Assembly: GCA_910589415.1 (NCBI GenBank)
Contig: OU342630.1
Span: forward strand, 93,430,186 to 93,494,185
From: Malachius bipustulatus
Taxonomy: Eukaryota; Arthropoda; Insecta; Coleoptera; Melyridae
Length of the DNA: 64,000 nucleotides
Direction: 5' to 3'
The notes below the pieces were generated by a model. That model worked only from the letters and a program-made list of their open reading frames with translations. It searched no databases and was not told the DNA's origin. The translations under genes and the position numbers were made by a program. This document shows positions 44,831 through 57,350 of this stretch, in pieces. Position 1 is the first letter of the stretch. The number at the start of each line of letters is the position of its first letter.

Positions 44831-47668
44831 TGTACCATGTGCGTAAATTTCAATTTTCTCATCAGCTGTACACATTTTTGATGAATTAAGTAACTACCTA
44901 CGCTAGTATGTAACTGACGGCAAGTTTTACTCATAAACGTCAAATTAATAATTTAATCTGAAGTGGGGGGTTATTTCAAAACCATTAACGATCTTGCCCG
45001 GCAACGAATCGATCTCCATAGCAATACTTCACAAGCTCATTTCCTATGTTCCGTCTTAAAAAACTCTCACTGTATAATATACCTATGTTGAACATGGATA
45101 CTTGACAAACTCTAATAAGACTAATGATAAATAATTGAAAACTTGAAGATTTCCATGGTGATTTATTCAGTTGATTCCAGACATGCAAACTCAAACAAGG
45201 GCTACTGAAAAGATCGCAATGCGTGATGCATAACGACAACCTCGTCCTCGAGTCATACATAGAGTAGATTGGAGGGATGAAGGAGATCCAGCTCGGAGTT
45301 GAGTGCACGAGTAGACTCGACGGGAAGACTGAGTAAGCTATTCTACCGTATTTCACGCCGTAATGGACAGCAATCTGCACTCGAGAACCGCTCATCAACT
45401 AGACAAAACTTTCGTTTATGGCTAATTCTTCAACACTGAGTTCATTATTTGTTTGCCTCGTGTACATATTTGCGACAGACAGCTGAGTGGATTTTTACTC
45501 AAGAATTACTGAATAAGGTTCAGAAATGGAGGCTTTTGAATCAAGTACCTACCTTTTTAAATTAAGATTTCTTGTTTTGTATTTTTTGTTTCAATACATT
45601 TTCTAGAACTATTTCAGGGTCCCGTTGTCGCTATACTTATCATTTGTAATAACTAATTGTTTTCAGCTACAAGCTTAACCCCCGCCTCCGTAATGATTTA
45701 CGAAAGTCAAGGTAATCATCAAAATTCACATTTTTAGGACGATAAATAAGAAAAAGTGAGATGTTCAAACAGTAGTTTATTTTAATTTCATATTAAACTG
45801 TTCCAGTGTAATTTTTATTTATCTTTTAAACATTTCTGGTTCTAGTTTTTAATCTGTTAATAACAGTCATCGTAGGCAATTCGTATTATAGCGCAGGATT
45901 CTTCGTGGATTCTATCGTGGATTTCTTTGTTCAACTTCAGTCATATCGACGGCCATCGACTATCGATAAATCGAAAGTAGTCAATAGAGCTTCGATCTAA
46001 TGGTCGATTAATAATTTCTACCGAAGCGCCTAGATTATCTTCCTTTCTACGATCCGACGTCAACAGGTGAACATTAACTGGTTCTTGTAACATTGCCAAA
46101 TTTGCTAATGTCTCCTTAATCCACTTTTAGTTGTTCAGCGGGGTTAGTTAATTTTAATACTAATTATCAGTCTCTTCAAAGACTATCAAAGTTAGGTCAT
46201 GAAAATCAACATTTCTTGAATCAGGTAAAAAAAAAAAATTCCCTAAAGGTATTGCACCAGAATATTTCATCGGCACTTGATGAATAACAGCAGCATTGCG
46301 TAATAAAATTTTGAATGTATAAATATTAACTTTTGTAACTATGGCACTCGAAAAACTGATCCAAAGTATCGATTTTCACGTAATTCATAAAATTACCACT
46401 ATCTCTAAAAGAAACAATAATTTTCTACTAAGATCATATTATGATATTCTGGTCATAATATAATAAATTTCAGGTTTTTGAGGAGGAAAGGAGGTATTAC
46501 GCTTTTCTCAATATTATAAATTTCTTCGGATCAACAAATGGCCAATGGGTTGTCGTCTTTGAAATAAATTCAGTAAGCTACCCAGAGCAGATAAATTGAT
46601 CGCAAGTGGCAGAAGTTTTCCTGTTGGATCGCAAGTCGACGAAAGGATTCAGGATCGAGTACGAGTATTAACGCACAAGATTACTCACTGACCAGTAAAC
46701 GCGTCCCATCTCAGACAAAATGTGTTGCCGTTCCAACTTGAAACTCGGTAAACTTAAAATTTATAGTATGATTATCTTTCACTGATAAAAACACTCTTCC
46801 ACACTAAATGGTACAGCGGTGATTTACCCCCAAATCATTTTACTTTTCTTGAAGCCTTTCCCTTTGTTTTGAGATAACCTTTCTTGTAATAAAAGATGTA
46901 AGAAATATTATAAAGTTATGTTATGATATCTTAATCTGGATGAATTGTTCAAGAAAACCACTTACGTATTGAACATTTTCGCAGTTCACGTTATAATAGT
47001 ATTTACCTACGCTGTAAAAATTTACTAAAGTTTTAAATAATTCAAAAAAATCAACATCGATACCATATTATGTGCTCATTTGAAAGCGAGGGAATGTGTT
47101 AGACCATTAACACGTCAACTTGCATAATGGTAACCAATATGCATTGCGAGAAACTCTATAAAAACTCAATACTACAATTTTATTAGAAAAACTATATGGA
47201 AAGGCGCATATAACTTCCAGCGACTTTTACGTTATGTCCCCGACATGAATCGTGATTAGCTATACCTAACATGTTTCCAAACTCCATACAGTTCGTAAGA
47301 ATTCCATTAGGAAGCAGTAAAGTCTCGTTAGCGAGGGTGTACATACATCTTTATGACCGTCGGCTCAATTTCAGAATACCACTAGAGCTTTAAAGGACCC
47401 GCGCATGCAATATGGAATATGGAACAGATAATTATATGCAAGAAATAATAAAAACCTATATCGCTCCGCATGCTTGTGGTCACGAGATCTATATGCACGA
47501 CCGCTAGAAAAAATTTAAAGTTTCCTGAAGTTGCGTGAGATTTTATTACGATAAGGGATACCAAGACCTTGACCACTAAGATGTTAATAGTTTTATATAA
47601 TTACCTCCAAACACGTATTAATATTAGTAGAGCATTTTCCCTTCTATGGTTATCCCAAATATTACAAG
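44831..47668. other. Gene-free DNA
   Basis: A 137-codon minus-strand open stretch (44985-45398) has no domain, splice context or biased codon use. It is probably chance. Confidence 0.35.
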
Positions 47669-48130
47669 ATGTTAAAATTTGACGACGTTACAATTCGGTT
47701 GCATAACGAACAATCAATAAATCTCCTTTCAATGAAGGTCCTGGCTGAAATTAAGATAGACTTCGTTATAATTTGTTACAAGCGAAGCCATAAAGACGAT
47801 ATCGATTACAAAATTAATGAACGTAAAACTCAATCGGATAGAGAATACGAGCGACCGAAAAAGGGGTCGTTCATAATGGTGGGGGGTGACATTACATTTG
47901 ATAAGAAACTGTACTTATCTGGTCGAAAGGTAATTGCTCAGAAGGTTTACTTGTTGTCTAGAAGATGCTATTCGAAGGATCCATGTAGAGGCTCAAATAT
48001 TTCGCGTTCTAATAAGAAGACACAGTTGAAACGAGCAAAAAAACCCGTTTCAATGAAACTTTTGAACGATATTTCATGCCGATTTATTATTAGCAATATA
48101 ACCGTTCTTTGCTGCATAAGAGTAAAGTAA
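47669..48130 (+). CDS. Unrecognised 153-codon ORF, doubtful
   Basis: One of the longest open frames in the window. The predicted product is basic and Lys/Arg-rich with no membrane segment or zinc motif. Three cysteines near the end form no pattern. It matches no family I know, has no flanking introns that I can support, and its codon use is like the surrounding AT-rich DNA. Chance is a real possibility; an orphan gene or decayed repeat ORF are the alternatives. Confidence 0.2.
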   Translation: MLKFDDVTIRLHNEQSINLLSMKVLAEIKIDFVIICYKRSHKDDIDYKINERKTQSDREYERPKKGSFIMVGGDITFDKKLYLSGRKVIAQKVYLLSRRCYSKDPCRGSNISRSNKKTQLKRAKKPVSMKLLNDISCRFIISNITVLCCIRVK

Positions 48131-48184
48131 TTTATGTGCAATGCTCCCCGTTATATGCCTTATAATTTATTATTTACGTTGTTG

Positions 48185-48260
48185 ACATCGGGGTGGGCTG
48201 AGCGGTTGCCGGCGCACTCCCTTGAGCCAGTTTATGGCGAAAAACACTTAGGTGGAAAGC
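48185..48260 (+). repeat. tRNA-like A-box fragment (possible SINE head)
   Basis: GGGTGGGCTGAGCGGTTGCC resembles the 5' end of class II tRNAs (serine/leucine type; A box TGGCTGAGCGGTT). No credible B box (GGTTCGAATCC) or acceptor pairing follows, so it is not a tRNA gene. It may be the head of a tRNA-derived SINE. Confidence 0.3.
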
Positions 48261-49130
48261 AGGGTTTATTTAGGAGATTACACTTCATGATAGTTTTATA
48301 CTTGCCTCGGCCATATATGGAGTTCCGTGTCCTCACTTAAAACTTCGGGATCTTCACAGATTACACACAAAAATAAAATCACAACAAAGTTGCCAACTTA
48401 CTATAAAAATATCTTTGGGCCTAGATGAAGGCGCAAGAGAAGACAAAAGAGACTGTATTAAGAGGCTGTATAAGAGACTTCGAGTATATTATGTCGTTAA
48501 ATTATTATCGTCTGGTTTTGGAATGAAATATTCTTTTGAAACTTTTTCAACTGGAGAGCTATAATTAGCGTTGCTTTGAGTGAGAAACATTTAAAAAAAT
48601 CTTATTTACTGGCACCAATTTGGCTGTACGAAAAAACTTTAGATTTTTTATTTTTTAAACTTAGATTAAAAATATCGAGTTAAAAAAAAGTAATAGTCTA
48701 GCTTATATTTATGAGAGGATCTTCAATGTATATTTAATTTAAGGGGTCTGATTTTTTAATATAAGTAATATAATATTATTCACAGTACAGATACCTAGAA
48801 CATAACTGGTATAATTTTGGTCACTTCTTACTTATAGTCTCTTATAATTAAGTATGTAGCTAAACTTCAAGTGGTAATTCTTTGAGTGACTTTAAAGACA
48901 GCGCACTCTTACCTGCACGGATCGGCACAGCGTGAACCTGCATCCTGCATGACCTTGCACATTAATTTACCAGCAAAAACGTAGTAATTTAACCAGAGTG
49001 TAGCAAAAAATTATCGTTTTTTTAGTGGTGGTTGACTGTGCAATATGAAAGTGTGTATTTCGGAGGTACATAGAAATGTTTATTGTAGGTAGCTTTGTTG
49101 TTGGCGATCATTTCTGGTGACGGTATACAG
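48261..49130. other. Non-coding DNA
   Basis: A consensus minus-strand donor (CGTGCAG|GTAAGAGTG) lies at 48908, preceded by moderately GC-rich sequence (48909-48960). It could end an untranslated exon, but no acceptor is convincing. Confidence 0.3.
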
Positions 49131-49136
49131 GGTGAT

Positions 49137-49570
49137 TCACAGTCGATGGTACCTTTAGACGTTTACGGGAAACGAGTCATTGGATTTTTTTGAAAATTTA
49201 GTCACTTGAATCGGCTCTGTTCTAACGATCTAAAATATTGTCGGCATTGCAATGTTGGCGCTTATTTCGAAAAATTGCAACAACGTTGATATTTTAAATG
49301 AGACACCCTGTAAATTATTACATTGTTAGATTGTCTGAGAAAATCCAGTAACAATGGTTTTCACAGTTTGAGTTTAAACTGAATAGCTTTTGAGTTATAA
49401 ACAACTGAAAATAGCAATTTTCCATTTTCAAAGCAGCTTACAATGAAAGCGGCTCAAGACAGCAGAAAACGGTTTACATATCCCTATCTTAATTTTTCAC
49501 GTGGTACACTATCGTGCGAATGAAATTATTATACAGGGTGATGAAAATTATCAGGTTTTTTTATTATTGT
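49137..49570. repeat. Fold-back family fragment with TACAGGGTGATTCACAG end
   Basis: It begins TACAGGGTGATTCACAG and shares TTAGATTGTCTGAGAA and TTTTGAGTTATAAACAA with 3045-3145. It also shares GGCTCAAGA, CCTATCTTAATTTTTC and TATACAGGGTGATGAAAA with 18365-18470. Two families may be joined here; internal ACACCCTGTA (49305-49314) looks like an inner end. Confidence 0.55.
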
Positions 49571-49711
49571 TCACTTATTTTCATTGGGCTTATTAACATT
49601 ATCAGCTTTAAACTTGAATAAAGGAAACTCGGAAACTAAAACAGGTCAAAATTTTGTGAAATTTCTATATCCATTTGAGGACATGATTTCCACAGGAATT
49701 CAACTGAAATA

Positions 49712-50660
49712 TACAGGGTTAGAACTATTTAAAGGGCCACTACAGGGATATCCTAAGCCATTGAAGATACGAGGTCGGTTAAATTAGAGAAAAGCTGCGC
49801 TATTTTGTGGCTATCTCGAATCCGTCAAAACATGCAAGATATCTGTGACCGTTCCTGAAATATCCTGAAAAAACTGAAAAATCGAGAAATCTTATTTTTG
49901 CCATATCTTCCTTACAATAATTGGAAATTAATGAATAATTTTTCGTATAGGCTTACATAAGCCGTTAAGAGCTATTCATCTGACGTTTAAAAAATTTTCA
50001 AAGCCTACTAGATCTTAGAGTTTTCATAGTCAACTTTCGTTTTTCTTATGGCCGCCATATTGTTTTTTTATTTCTTTCGGTATGAAAAAAATAATGGAAA
50101 CCAAAAACTAATAAACTTCGAAAAATAAATTTAAATATTTTTGTTCTTTTTTTTTCTTAAAAAATACAACTTTTTAGGCAGGATATCACAGAGAAATTAA
50201 AAAACTATAAGGCAAGCAGTATGACTCCATATTGACATATTTCAGCGAAAAATTTTCTGTTTTTCTTTGAAAAAAGAAGTAAAATTTTCCAATTTTTCGT
50301 TCTGAAGTTTATTAGTTTTTGGTTTCCATTATTTTTTTCTTATCGAACGAAATAAAAAAATAATATGGCGGCCATAAGAAAAACGAAAGTTGCCTATGAA
50401 AACTCTGGGATCTAGTCGGCTTTGAAAATTTTTTAAACGTCAGATGAATAGCTCCTAACGGCTTATGTAAGCGCACAAAAAATTATTCATTAATCTCCAA
50501 TAATAAAAAAGATATGGCAAAAATAAGATTTTTCTATTTTTTCAGAATATTTCAGGAACGGTCACAAAATAGCGCAACTTTTCTCTAATTTAACCGACCT
50601 CGTATCTTCAGTGATTTAGGATATCCCTGTAGTGGCCCTTTAAATAGTTCTAACCCTGTA
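49712..50660. mobile_element. Fold-back element, TACAGGGTTAGAACTATTTA termini (949 bp)
   Basis: Almost a complete palindrome. TACAGGGTTAGAACTATTTA mirrors TAAATAGTTCTAACCCTGTA, and the arms keep matching for over 400 bp (GATACGAGGTCGG/CCGACCTCGTATC, TATGGCCGCCATATT/AATATGGCGGCCATA, CAAAAACTAATAAACTTC/GAAGTTTATTAGTTTTTG). TA flanks both sides. No ORF. A fragment of the arm recurs at 57195-57350. Confidence 0.85.
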
Positions 50661-50662
50661 TA

Positions 50663-51501
50663 TTAGATAACGATATAACATGATTATGACCATGAAATAA
50701 TAAATTATTAGTAATAATTAATAATAAAATACCTAGATCAAATAATGAGTTTAAAAAAAAAAAAAAACTATAAATACAACACTGCGAATGTCATGATTAT
50801 AACACAGCACCTAGCAGCTTTCGCTATGTAGTGTACTTAAATACTAATGACCATCACACTATATTAGAACAAAGAGTTTTTTCGCTAGGGCTTTGAATAT
50901 TTTAGATGCTTTGCGGATATAATAACTTAATGACCCATAATGCTTCATTATTCTGTATATAGTTCGATAAAGTGACAATCGATGGCACTACATAACGCTT
51001 GCAAAAATATGAATAACAAAAGACACTAGTGTAAATGAAGTCTTAAAGGAGTAGGAAAATTTGAATAATTTATCACGGTTGGCTAAAACAAGCGAGTAAT
51101 CAAAGGTGAGATCAGGAAAAGTTATGAACTTTGCATGCCACAGTACACCGACTGAGCTTGTGGATAATAGAAAGAGCATAAATACCTAATATTGAAATTT
51201 CTCTGGAAATAAACATGAAATGTTTCTTTAATTTAGGAGTTTAAATGTCAATGCCGTTAATATTTGAATAAATAATAACAACACGTCTAATATTGCTTCC
51301 ATCAGAAATAGAGAACTTACGTCACCCTGTGATCAAAATCAAATGACCGATCCTTTTCTAGGTCATTGAATTAAAAAGTAAAATATGGAGAAACAAATCA
51401 CAACGACAAAACTAAGTATAATAATTATTAAACTACGAACAAATAATATGCTCAACTAACGAAACTAACGATATGACACTATTTCTTAAAATCGACAGAT
51501 A
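50663..51501. other. Non-coding DNA, A run at about 50752-50766
   Basis: No gene or repeat pair recognised. Confidence 0.4.
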
Positions 51502-51600
51502 TAGGGTACCTCTACATTTCCGACACTGAAGCTTACTATAGCGCATTCTCGGCAGCACCATCATAAGTTGGGAAGAAAGTTGGTAATGTCACATTAACTT
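51502..51600 (+). repeat. Diverged half of the hAT-like MITE family
   Basis: TAGGGTACCTCTACATTTCC, then TAGCGCATTCTCGGC, then AAGTTGGGAAGAAAGTTGG and AATGTCA match 56305-56400 (TAGGGAACCTGTATTACC, TAGCGCATTCTCG, AAGTTGGGAAAAAAGTTGGG, AATGTCA). The right end was not found. Confidence 0.55.
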
Positions 51601-51862
51601 CAACTAGAGTACCTTGACTACCTTGATATAAAATTATGATAAAGAGTACGGAAGGTAATCTTCCCTCTCTGTCCGATTGCTAGCGATCTGAGAGAGAATA
51701 GGATATCTCTCTTCAATATAGTGAATTTTTAGTTACTCCTCATGGTTGATATCTGTGCTGGAGCCAACATCGAGCGGAGACATACGACTAACAAGTGATT
51801 GACGACGTTATAAAAAATAATATACGGATGGCTTAACAATGCACACAATGTTTTGACGTTGT

Positions 51863-51968
51863 ATACGAGTCTGGTGTTTTTTAAACGTTTTCTTAAACAC
51901 ACGTGGTGTTCTCTTAAAGCAACTAAATTTCGTTAGAAGTAAACTTATCGCAAAAATTCAATCACGAG
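51863..51968. repeat. Second copy of the CACGAG hairpin family
   Basis: In reverse complement it shares GTGATTGAATTTTTGCGATA, AGTTGCTTTAAG, ACACCACG and ACACCAGACTCG with 33124-33225. The central CCGCAGG block is replaced by a different spacer. Confidence 0.6.
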
Positions 51969-52102
51969 TGGACTTACTATTGAAAATGAGCCTAGATGTT
52001 TTTAATGTTATAGTGAAAATGTATTAATAATACAAGAAAATACCTCACAAATTTGTGTTCCATGGTAAATTTGCTAGTTGGGTCGCTTCATATTTCAGTG
52101 TA

Positions 52103-52335
52103 TTTTCTTCTGTTGAGTAGAACATTTTTTCCAACGCAATCGATTTGAAAAAAATTAATAAATAATTTGATATTTCTAAATTTGGACATCGCACAAACAT
52201 AGTTTGTTTGTGATGACATAGATTGCGTTGGAATAAATGTTCTACTCAACAGAAGAAAAAGTAAACATGATTAAATGGTACTACATGGGAAGCTGTTATG
52301 TAGAGCATTTTTTGCAACGCAATCGATTTGACAAA
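52103..52335. repeat. Inverted repeat pair plus third direct copy (CAACGCAATCGAT)
   Basis: TTTTCTTCTGTTGAGTAGAA...TTCCAACGCAATC (52103-52142) is mirrored by GATTGCGTTGGAA...TTCTACTCAACAGAAGAAAA (52221-52259). A third, direct copy, TAGAGCATTTTTTGCAACGCAATCGATTTGA...AAAATTAAT, begins at 52301. This is a decayed inverted-repeat element. Confidence 0.65.
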
Positions 52336-54639
52336 AATTAATTTGAAGACATTTGCTGTTTTTTCATTTTTATTTTACAAATTTTAGGAAACGTTTTCAA
52401 AATATATTTTTTGATATTATTATATTATAGGTAATAATGTAAACATTGGCCGCGGGAGTGAAGTAACTGGGTGGGCAACTGGGTGGATAACTGGGAGAAT
52501 TGATGCCGACTATATTCAAGATTATAAAGATTATAAGATTATATCCCAGATTTAGGAATTTTACAGCAAAAAGTGGTAAAAAATTATCCCTAGAAGGCGC
52601 CGCAGCTATTATAAAACATAAAATAAAACTAAATAAAACATTATTTTGGATGGTGCCTATTAAATATCGTCTATTTTTTTAACATGATCAGAAATATTTA
52701 GACCAAAGAGTAAGTTAACCAACTATAAACAAATGTATATGCAAGGATTATTAGTGGAATGATCAGTACATTTTCAGCTATTTCTATTTTTGTAATCAAA
52801 ATACACCCATGTAATCAAATATTGTTAATCTTAGTGTTAGCCCTCCCCTTCCCCCATTTCAAAAGTTTAAAATCCCTACTGCACGGTCTCGATTTGATTA
52901 ATGAAGCACTGAATATTGCAATACACTATTGTGGTTTATTTAAGTGTCACTGGTGATATAAAGTTACTGATTATTATTTCAAATGCACCGAGACTCTGAT
53001 AGTGAACTAACAATGAAGAAGACACTTATCACAGTCGAACTGACAATTCTCACTTCTGAATTTACATTTTTAAAACTCACTAACGAACTCGCTATAGAGC
53101 TTATATTATACAATAAAAAGCAGGGCACGAAAGTCTTTCAAGCTAATTTTATTTTGAATTGTAACTAACTCTAAGAAAATTTACTCAATATGTCACTGAC
53201 AAAGGCGCTTACGGAGTTTAGTGAAATGTATCGCGGCTGCACATGCACACATACCCTTACATTATTCTTCTGGTATTATGGTAGTTGTTAAATATATTCA
53301 TAAAAGCTACAAAGCATGCGTAAAGTTCAAGCGTTTTCCCTTACGAAATTATTATTTAAGCGCGTGACATTAGAAATTTGTCTTTTTGTTAAGGTACCTT
53401 ATAACCGATGGAATGTATGCTATTGCAGCATTAAGTTAACGATCGGACAGATTCATTTCAGCGCTCCGACTCCACTGTGATATCGGCATGTTTTCAAGAC
53501 GAAGCGCGCTAAAATCGCTCATAATGAGGAAATTTACATTTACACAGTAAATATCCATAACATTTTAAAAATAAAGAGGGCGATATACTATTCCAGGGGT
53601 AATCATAATTTTGAATTAAGTTCATTTTTAAAGCAGCATTTGCAGTATGAGTAAAAATTAGGTTGCTATTATAGGAATCCATACTTTTTCTTCCGCAGAA
53701 CGGACCAAAACTTAAACAAATCGGCAAAGATAAAAGTTTTATTATGGATTGGTAGCATTCAACTGGCATGTGATAGTTATTTACAGTACGGGAGGGTCCG
53801 TATTCCCCATGTGTTTGCCGGGAAGGAAACATGGCGTTGGAGTAACCGGGATTGTTGATCCTCGCTTGGCATACTGAGAGCCTAGTTCTTGTCAGGGCAG
53901 TGAGCCAAACGAAGTGTACGTGTTTGCGTCCAAAGGTACTAAAACGACATGTTTAAGGAAAGTCCAATACCAGGCTAGTCGTCATGTTGTTTCAAAATGA
54001 CGCTAAAATAAGCAGATCTGCATGTAGCCTTCTATAAGTCTTGTGAATCTAAGGATTCTAAGGGATCTTTAAAAAACAATAAGTTAATTACTAAAAATTA
54101 CTACGATTTCAAAGGTTTTACAAATAAATATCAAAAAATTCTCCGATAGAAATCGTTCCTGGATTGCTGTTGAAGATATTTTCTTAAAAATACGGAGCTG
54201 TGAATTAAAAAAATGCAATGTAAATATGCTTGTGAAATTGGAACAAGAAACGAATTTAAATTTAACTAAATGTACCATTATTCTAAGTAGATATAATGAA
54301 AAAACTGAAGCTAGAATAGCGTTGATTCTCTGGAGTGCAATCTCTAGACGCAAGAAACTCTCTACCTAGAACTAAGAAGTTATAAGAAACAGTCATTATA
54401 GTCAAACAATGGAGGGAATGTATGTACTATAATAATGATACCACATAATCATTATACTAGTACGATGACTTTTGAAAAAAAAATGCGGAAGAACCTATAA
54501 CGGCGGATAGGGGCGCGTAGTTACTTTCTTGAAGATAAGTGAGTAATATACTAATAAGGGTCTTCATTTCAAAACTTTCCGCCCTAGTAACTTTTGATAT
54601 GATTCCATTTTTTTGAAAAAAAAGTGTCTATTTAGATAT
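52336..54639. other. Gene-free DNA
   Basis: A minus-strand open stretch at 53509-53832 starts MFPSRQTHGEYG in slightly GC-richer DNA (53770-53930), but has no domain or splice sites that I can support. Confidence 0.35.
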
Positions 54640-55262
54640 CAAAGGAAAGTTCAAAAATGGTATCTGACGAATTTTATGTTTTACCCTCTCACCCCAACGA
54701 CCCCAAATTTTAAATTCAAAATGACACGCCGGCCCTATCTTGTGATAAGTAATTTTGAGAATTCCAGTAGAAATACAATGGTGCTCCGTGTGTTGGAACC
54801 GATTCATTTTTACAGAAGTTATAAGCAAGTGAAAATCACAATTTTCGATTATCAAAGTACCTTGAAAACGGCTAAGATAAAGGAAAATGGATTCACGTCC
54901 CATCATAACTTTTCTTATAGAATCTTATTATTTATATATAGTTTAAATTTTTATACAGGCGGGGAATGAAATGTCTGATTATTTTCACTAACTTGTATAA
55001 AAATTTCATCGTCAGAATAGGATGGCCACTTGGAAAGTTAAGATATAGGGACATGTGCTATGAAAACGAAAAATTTTGATGTTCACTTGTTTATAACTTC
55101 CCCAAAAATGAATCCATTTCAACATACATACCATTGTATTTCTACTGGAATTCTCTTTAAAATGACGTATCACAAGATAGGGGGTGCCATTTGATACTCG
55201 AAAGTATTAGGGGAGATTGGGGGTGAGACGGTGAAACATAAAATTCATTACATTTTCATTTT
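54640..55262. mobile_element. Inverted-repeat element with TTTTATGTTT(T/C)ACC arms (~620 bp)
   Basis: The left arm (GAATTTTATGTTTTACC, CTCACCCC, CCTATCTTGTGATA, GAATTCCAGTAGAAATACAA) is mirrored on the right (TTGTATTTCTACTGGAATTC, TATCACAAGATAGG, GGGTGAGACGGTGAAACATAAAATTC). The fold centre is near 54955-54990. The open frame inside it follows the arm and is not a gene. Related to the loci at 18240 and 49330. Confidence 0.75.
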
Positions 55263-56296
55263 TGTACTTCCCGCTTGACATCTATAAATAGACGTGTTTA
55301 AAAAATTCAATTCATTAAGGCAGAAAACTTTGAAATAAATATAATACTCCTATTATTTACGGCACTTTACGCAGAGTAATTTATTGTTATTGTGTTCTAG
55401 ACTGATATACGATGAAACGAATAAATAATTACTGTCAAAAACATCAGTGACTCTAAAAATGTCTCAAATGAGGGGGCAAATAGGTATATAAAAATTCAAT
55501 TTAAAATAATGACGGTAAAAATACCTTGAAATAAGAAAATCGCAAATTCAATTTAAGGAAACGTTAGACTCTGTTCGCACGTTGAGTGAAAAATAATAAT
55601 TTTAAATTCACTATACCCGCAACAAAGTCAATACAATAATTGAATTTCGAGGTTTCAAGTTTTATGTTTTCAATTCATTGTATTCAGTAGTAAGTATATT
55701 ACCGCCTAACCTTATAAATGCAAATGCAATCTATTTACAATTTGGAATAATAAAACTGAGGATCAAATTTACAATGTTTTATCTAGCAGGTAGGAGTACA
55801 ATTTCCCAATGTAAATAGGGAATTCTATCGGTTTCACCGGGAGACTTCTATGAATTTTACAGAAACGTTTCGTAGCTCGTTTGTTATGTAGATAAGACCT
55901 GCAGCTCTCATCTGAATTCAGTATAAATATCACAATGACACTTAATCAGTATCTGATGATGTTCCTGATCGAGAACTTTTTTACTTTCGACGAGGTAGGC
56001 ATTTCAATTTGCATACAGCTCAAGTCGAAAAGTCTTGAATATATTTCGTTCCTACGAAGAAAACTTAGATGCTTCAAGGATTAAGTTTTTATTCGATCCC
56101 ATTTTACTGTCCCGTAATAAATAACTAACTTTCATTCCCGAACGAAATGAATAATAAAGTGGTTGTAATGAATCTGTAATGAAACGATAAAAAATGTAGG
56201 ATAATTTTTCCATCTATCGTCAATAGGAATTTGGGAATGGTACGGACGACAACGGCCTTACAGGAAAACTACTGAAGGACATTGCGCGTGATAGGA
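55263..56296. other. Gene-free DNA
   Basis: No feature supported over about 1 kb. Confidence 0.4.
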
Positions 56297-56304
56297 GTAG
56301 CGAC

Positions 56305-56751
56305 TAGGGAACCTGTATTACCGCTTTACAAGGGTAGCGCATTCTCGTTCTCACAAAAAGTTGGGAAAAAAGTTGGGAATGTCAAATTTGACTTCATAAA
56401 CGTCAGATTTTCCATGAACGTACAACTGTCTAAAAATTCACATAATTTGTTATCAAGTCCGCGTATTAAAACGCATTTTTCTCAGTAACTACGTGTTAGA
56501 TACTAAAGTCTACAGCTTCGTAGATCCTATAAACCCGTAATATGTTTTTAATACCCACTGAAAGTGCATTCATCGATTCCTATTCGTGTTATTATTTTGT
56601 TTCATTTTTCAAACTTCGCTTTTTTCCACTTCATACGCATGTGACCAAATGTGCCAAAAATATGACATCCAGCTGTTCAAACATAACCGTGTTTAGTAAA
56701 CGTCGACGAGTGAATGCGCTACCCTAGTAAAGCGGTAATGCAGGTTCCCTA
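56305..56751. mobile_element. hAT-type MITE with TAGGGAACC termini and 8-bp TSD
   Basis: TAGGGAACCTGTATTACCGC at the left mirrors GCGGTAATGCAGGTTCCCTA at the right, and pairing runs on through TTTACAAGGGTAGCGCATTC/GAATGCGCTACCCTAGTAAA (about 40 bp). The sequence GTAGCGAC stands directly outside both ends (56297-56304 and 56752-56759), an exact 8-bp target duplication. Eight-bp duplications with (C/T)AGGG ends are the hallmark of hAT transposons. It is 447 bp long with no transposase, so non-autonomous. The perfect duplication suggests a fairly recent insertion. Confidence 0.9.
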
Positions 56752-56811
56752 GTAGCGACTCCTAAAGACCTCTCTCGACAGGGTGCCCTTTTTTAGAGAT
56801 CATTATTTGTG

Positions 56812-57190
56812 GTATCTCGTAAAGCATTATTGGAAATTAACAGGAAACTGAAAGTCATAATATGCCTACTGTGGCACTGCAAGCTGACCCATCACCTGCA
56901 CAGGATGGGTTTGGCGAGCAGCGTTGAATGCCGCCGGTGCTTGGAGAATGACGAAACATCAAAACAAATCCTATGCGAGTGTCCCGCTTTTGGAAGACCA
57001 GATTACAAACATTCTGGAGAGGACACACCGGAGGACATGGATACATTACCAATAGTCAAGGTAGTCAGCTTCCTCAAAGAGGCTGACCCGATGGGGTAAT
57101 GTAGAACGACTATAGATGTGAGCCACAATAGACCTTCGGTCGCAGTGGAGGTGTCACAATGGCCCACTTGCGGTAAATCTAAATCTAATC
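56812..57190 (+). pseudogene. 5'-truncated LINE: ORF2 C-terminus and 3' end
   Basis: The frame from 56809 reads KLTHHLHRMGLASSVECRRC, ENDETSKQILCECPAFG, then DTLPIVKVVSFLKEAD and a TAA (57098). HLHRMGL...C-x2-C...ET...C-x-C-x-A is the cysteine-rich C-terminal block of R1/Jockey-type ORF2; the canonical His has become Gln (KQIL). The 3' UTR (AATAGACCTTCGGTCGCAGTG) ends in TAAATCTAAATCTAATC repeats, a usual LINE tail. Everything before the C-terminal block is missing, as in 5' truncation during insertion. It sits 60 bp from the hAT MITE. This copy is less decayed than the two other LINE ORF2 loci. Confidence 0.8.
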
Positions 57191-57194
57191 TAAA

Positions 57195-57350
57195 TTTAAT
57201 GGGTATCTCGTAAACGCTCAGAGATATAGAGTTGATTGACTTACAGAAAATTTGCGCTATTTTGTGGCCATTTCGAATTAGTGAAGACATACAAGATGTC
57301 TTTGCATCTTTGATCTGTGACCGTTCCTGAAATATCCTGAAAACTGAAAA
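57195..57350 (+). repeat. Arm fragment of the 49712-50660 family
   Basis: GCGCTATTTTGTGGC, ATTTCGAAT, ACATACAAGAT and CTGTGACCGTTCCTGAAATATCCTGAAAA-type segments match 49789-49880 almost word for word. No terminus present. Confidence 0.65.

Noticed and set aside
44985..45398. 137-codon minus-strand ORF
   Set aside because: No domain, signal peptide logic, splice sites or codon bias. The length is within what chance allows over 64 kb and six frames.
48185..48260. tRNA gene (serine/leucine type)
   Set aside because: Only the A-box half matches. There is no B box, anticodon stem or acceptor pairing.
54613..54969. 118-codon ORF, with a 92-codon ORF opposite
   Set aside because: Both lie in the arm of an inverted-repeat element and follow its palindrome; the paired arm does not keep the frame.
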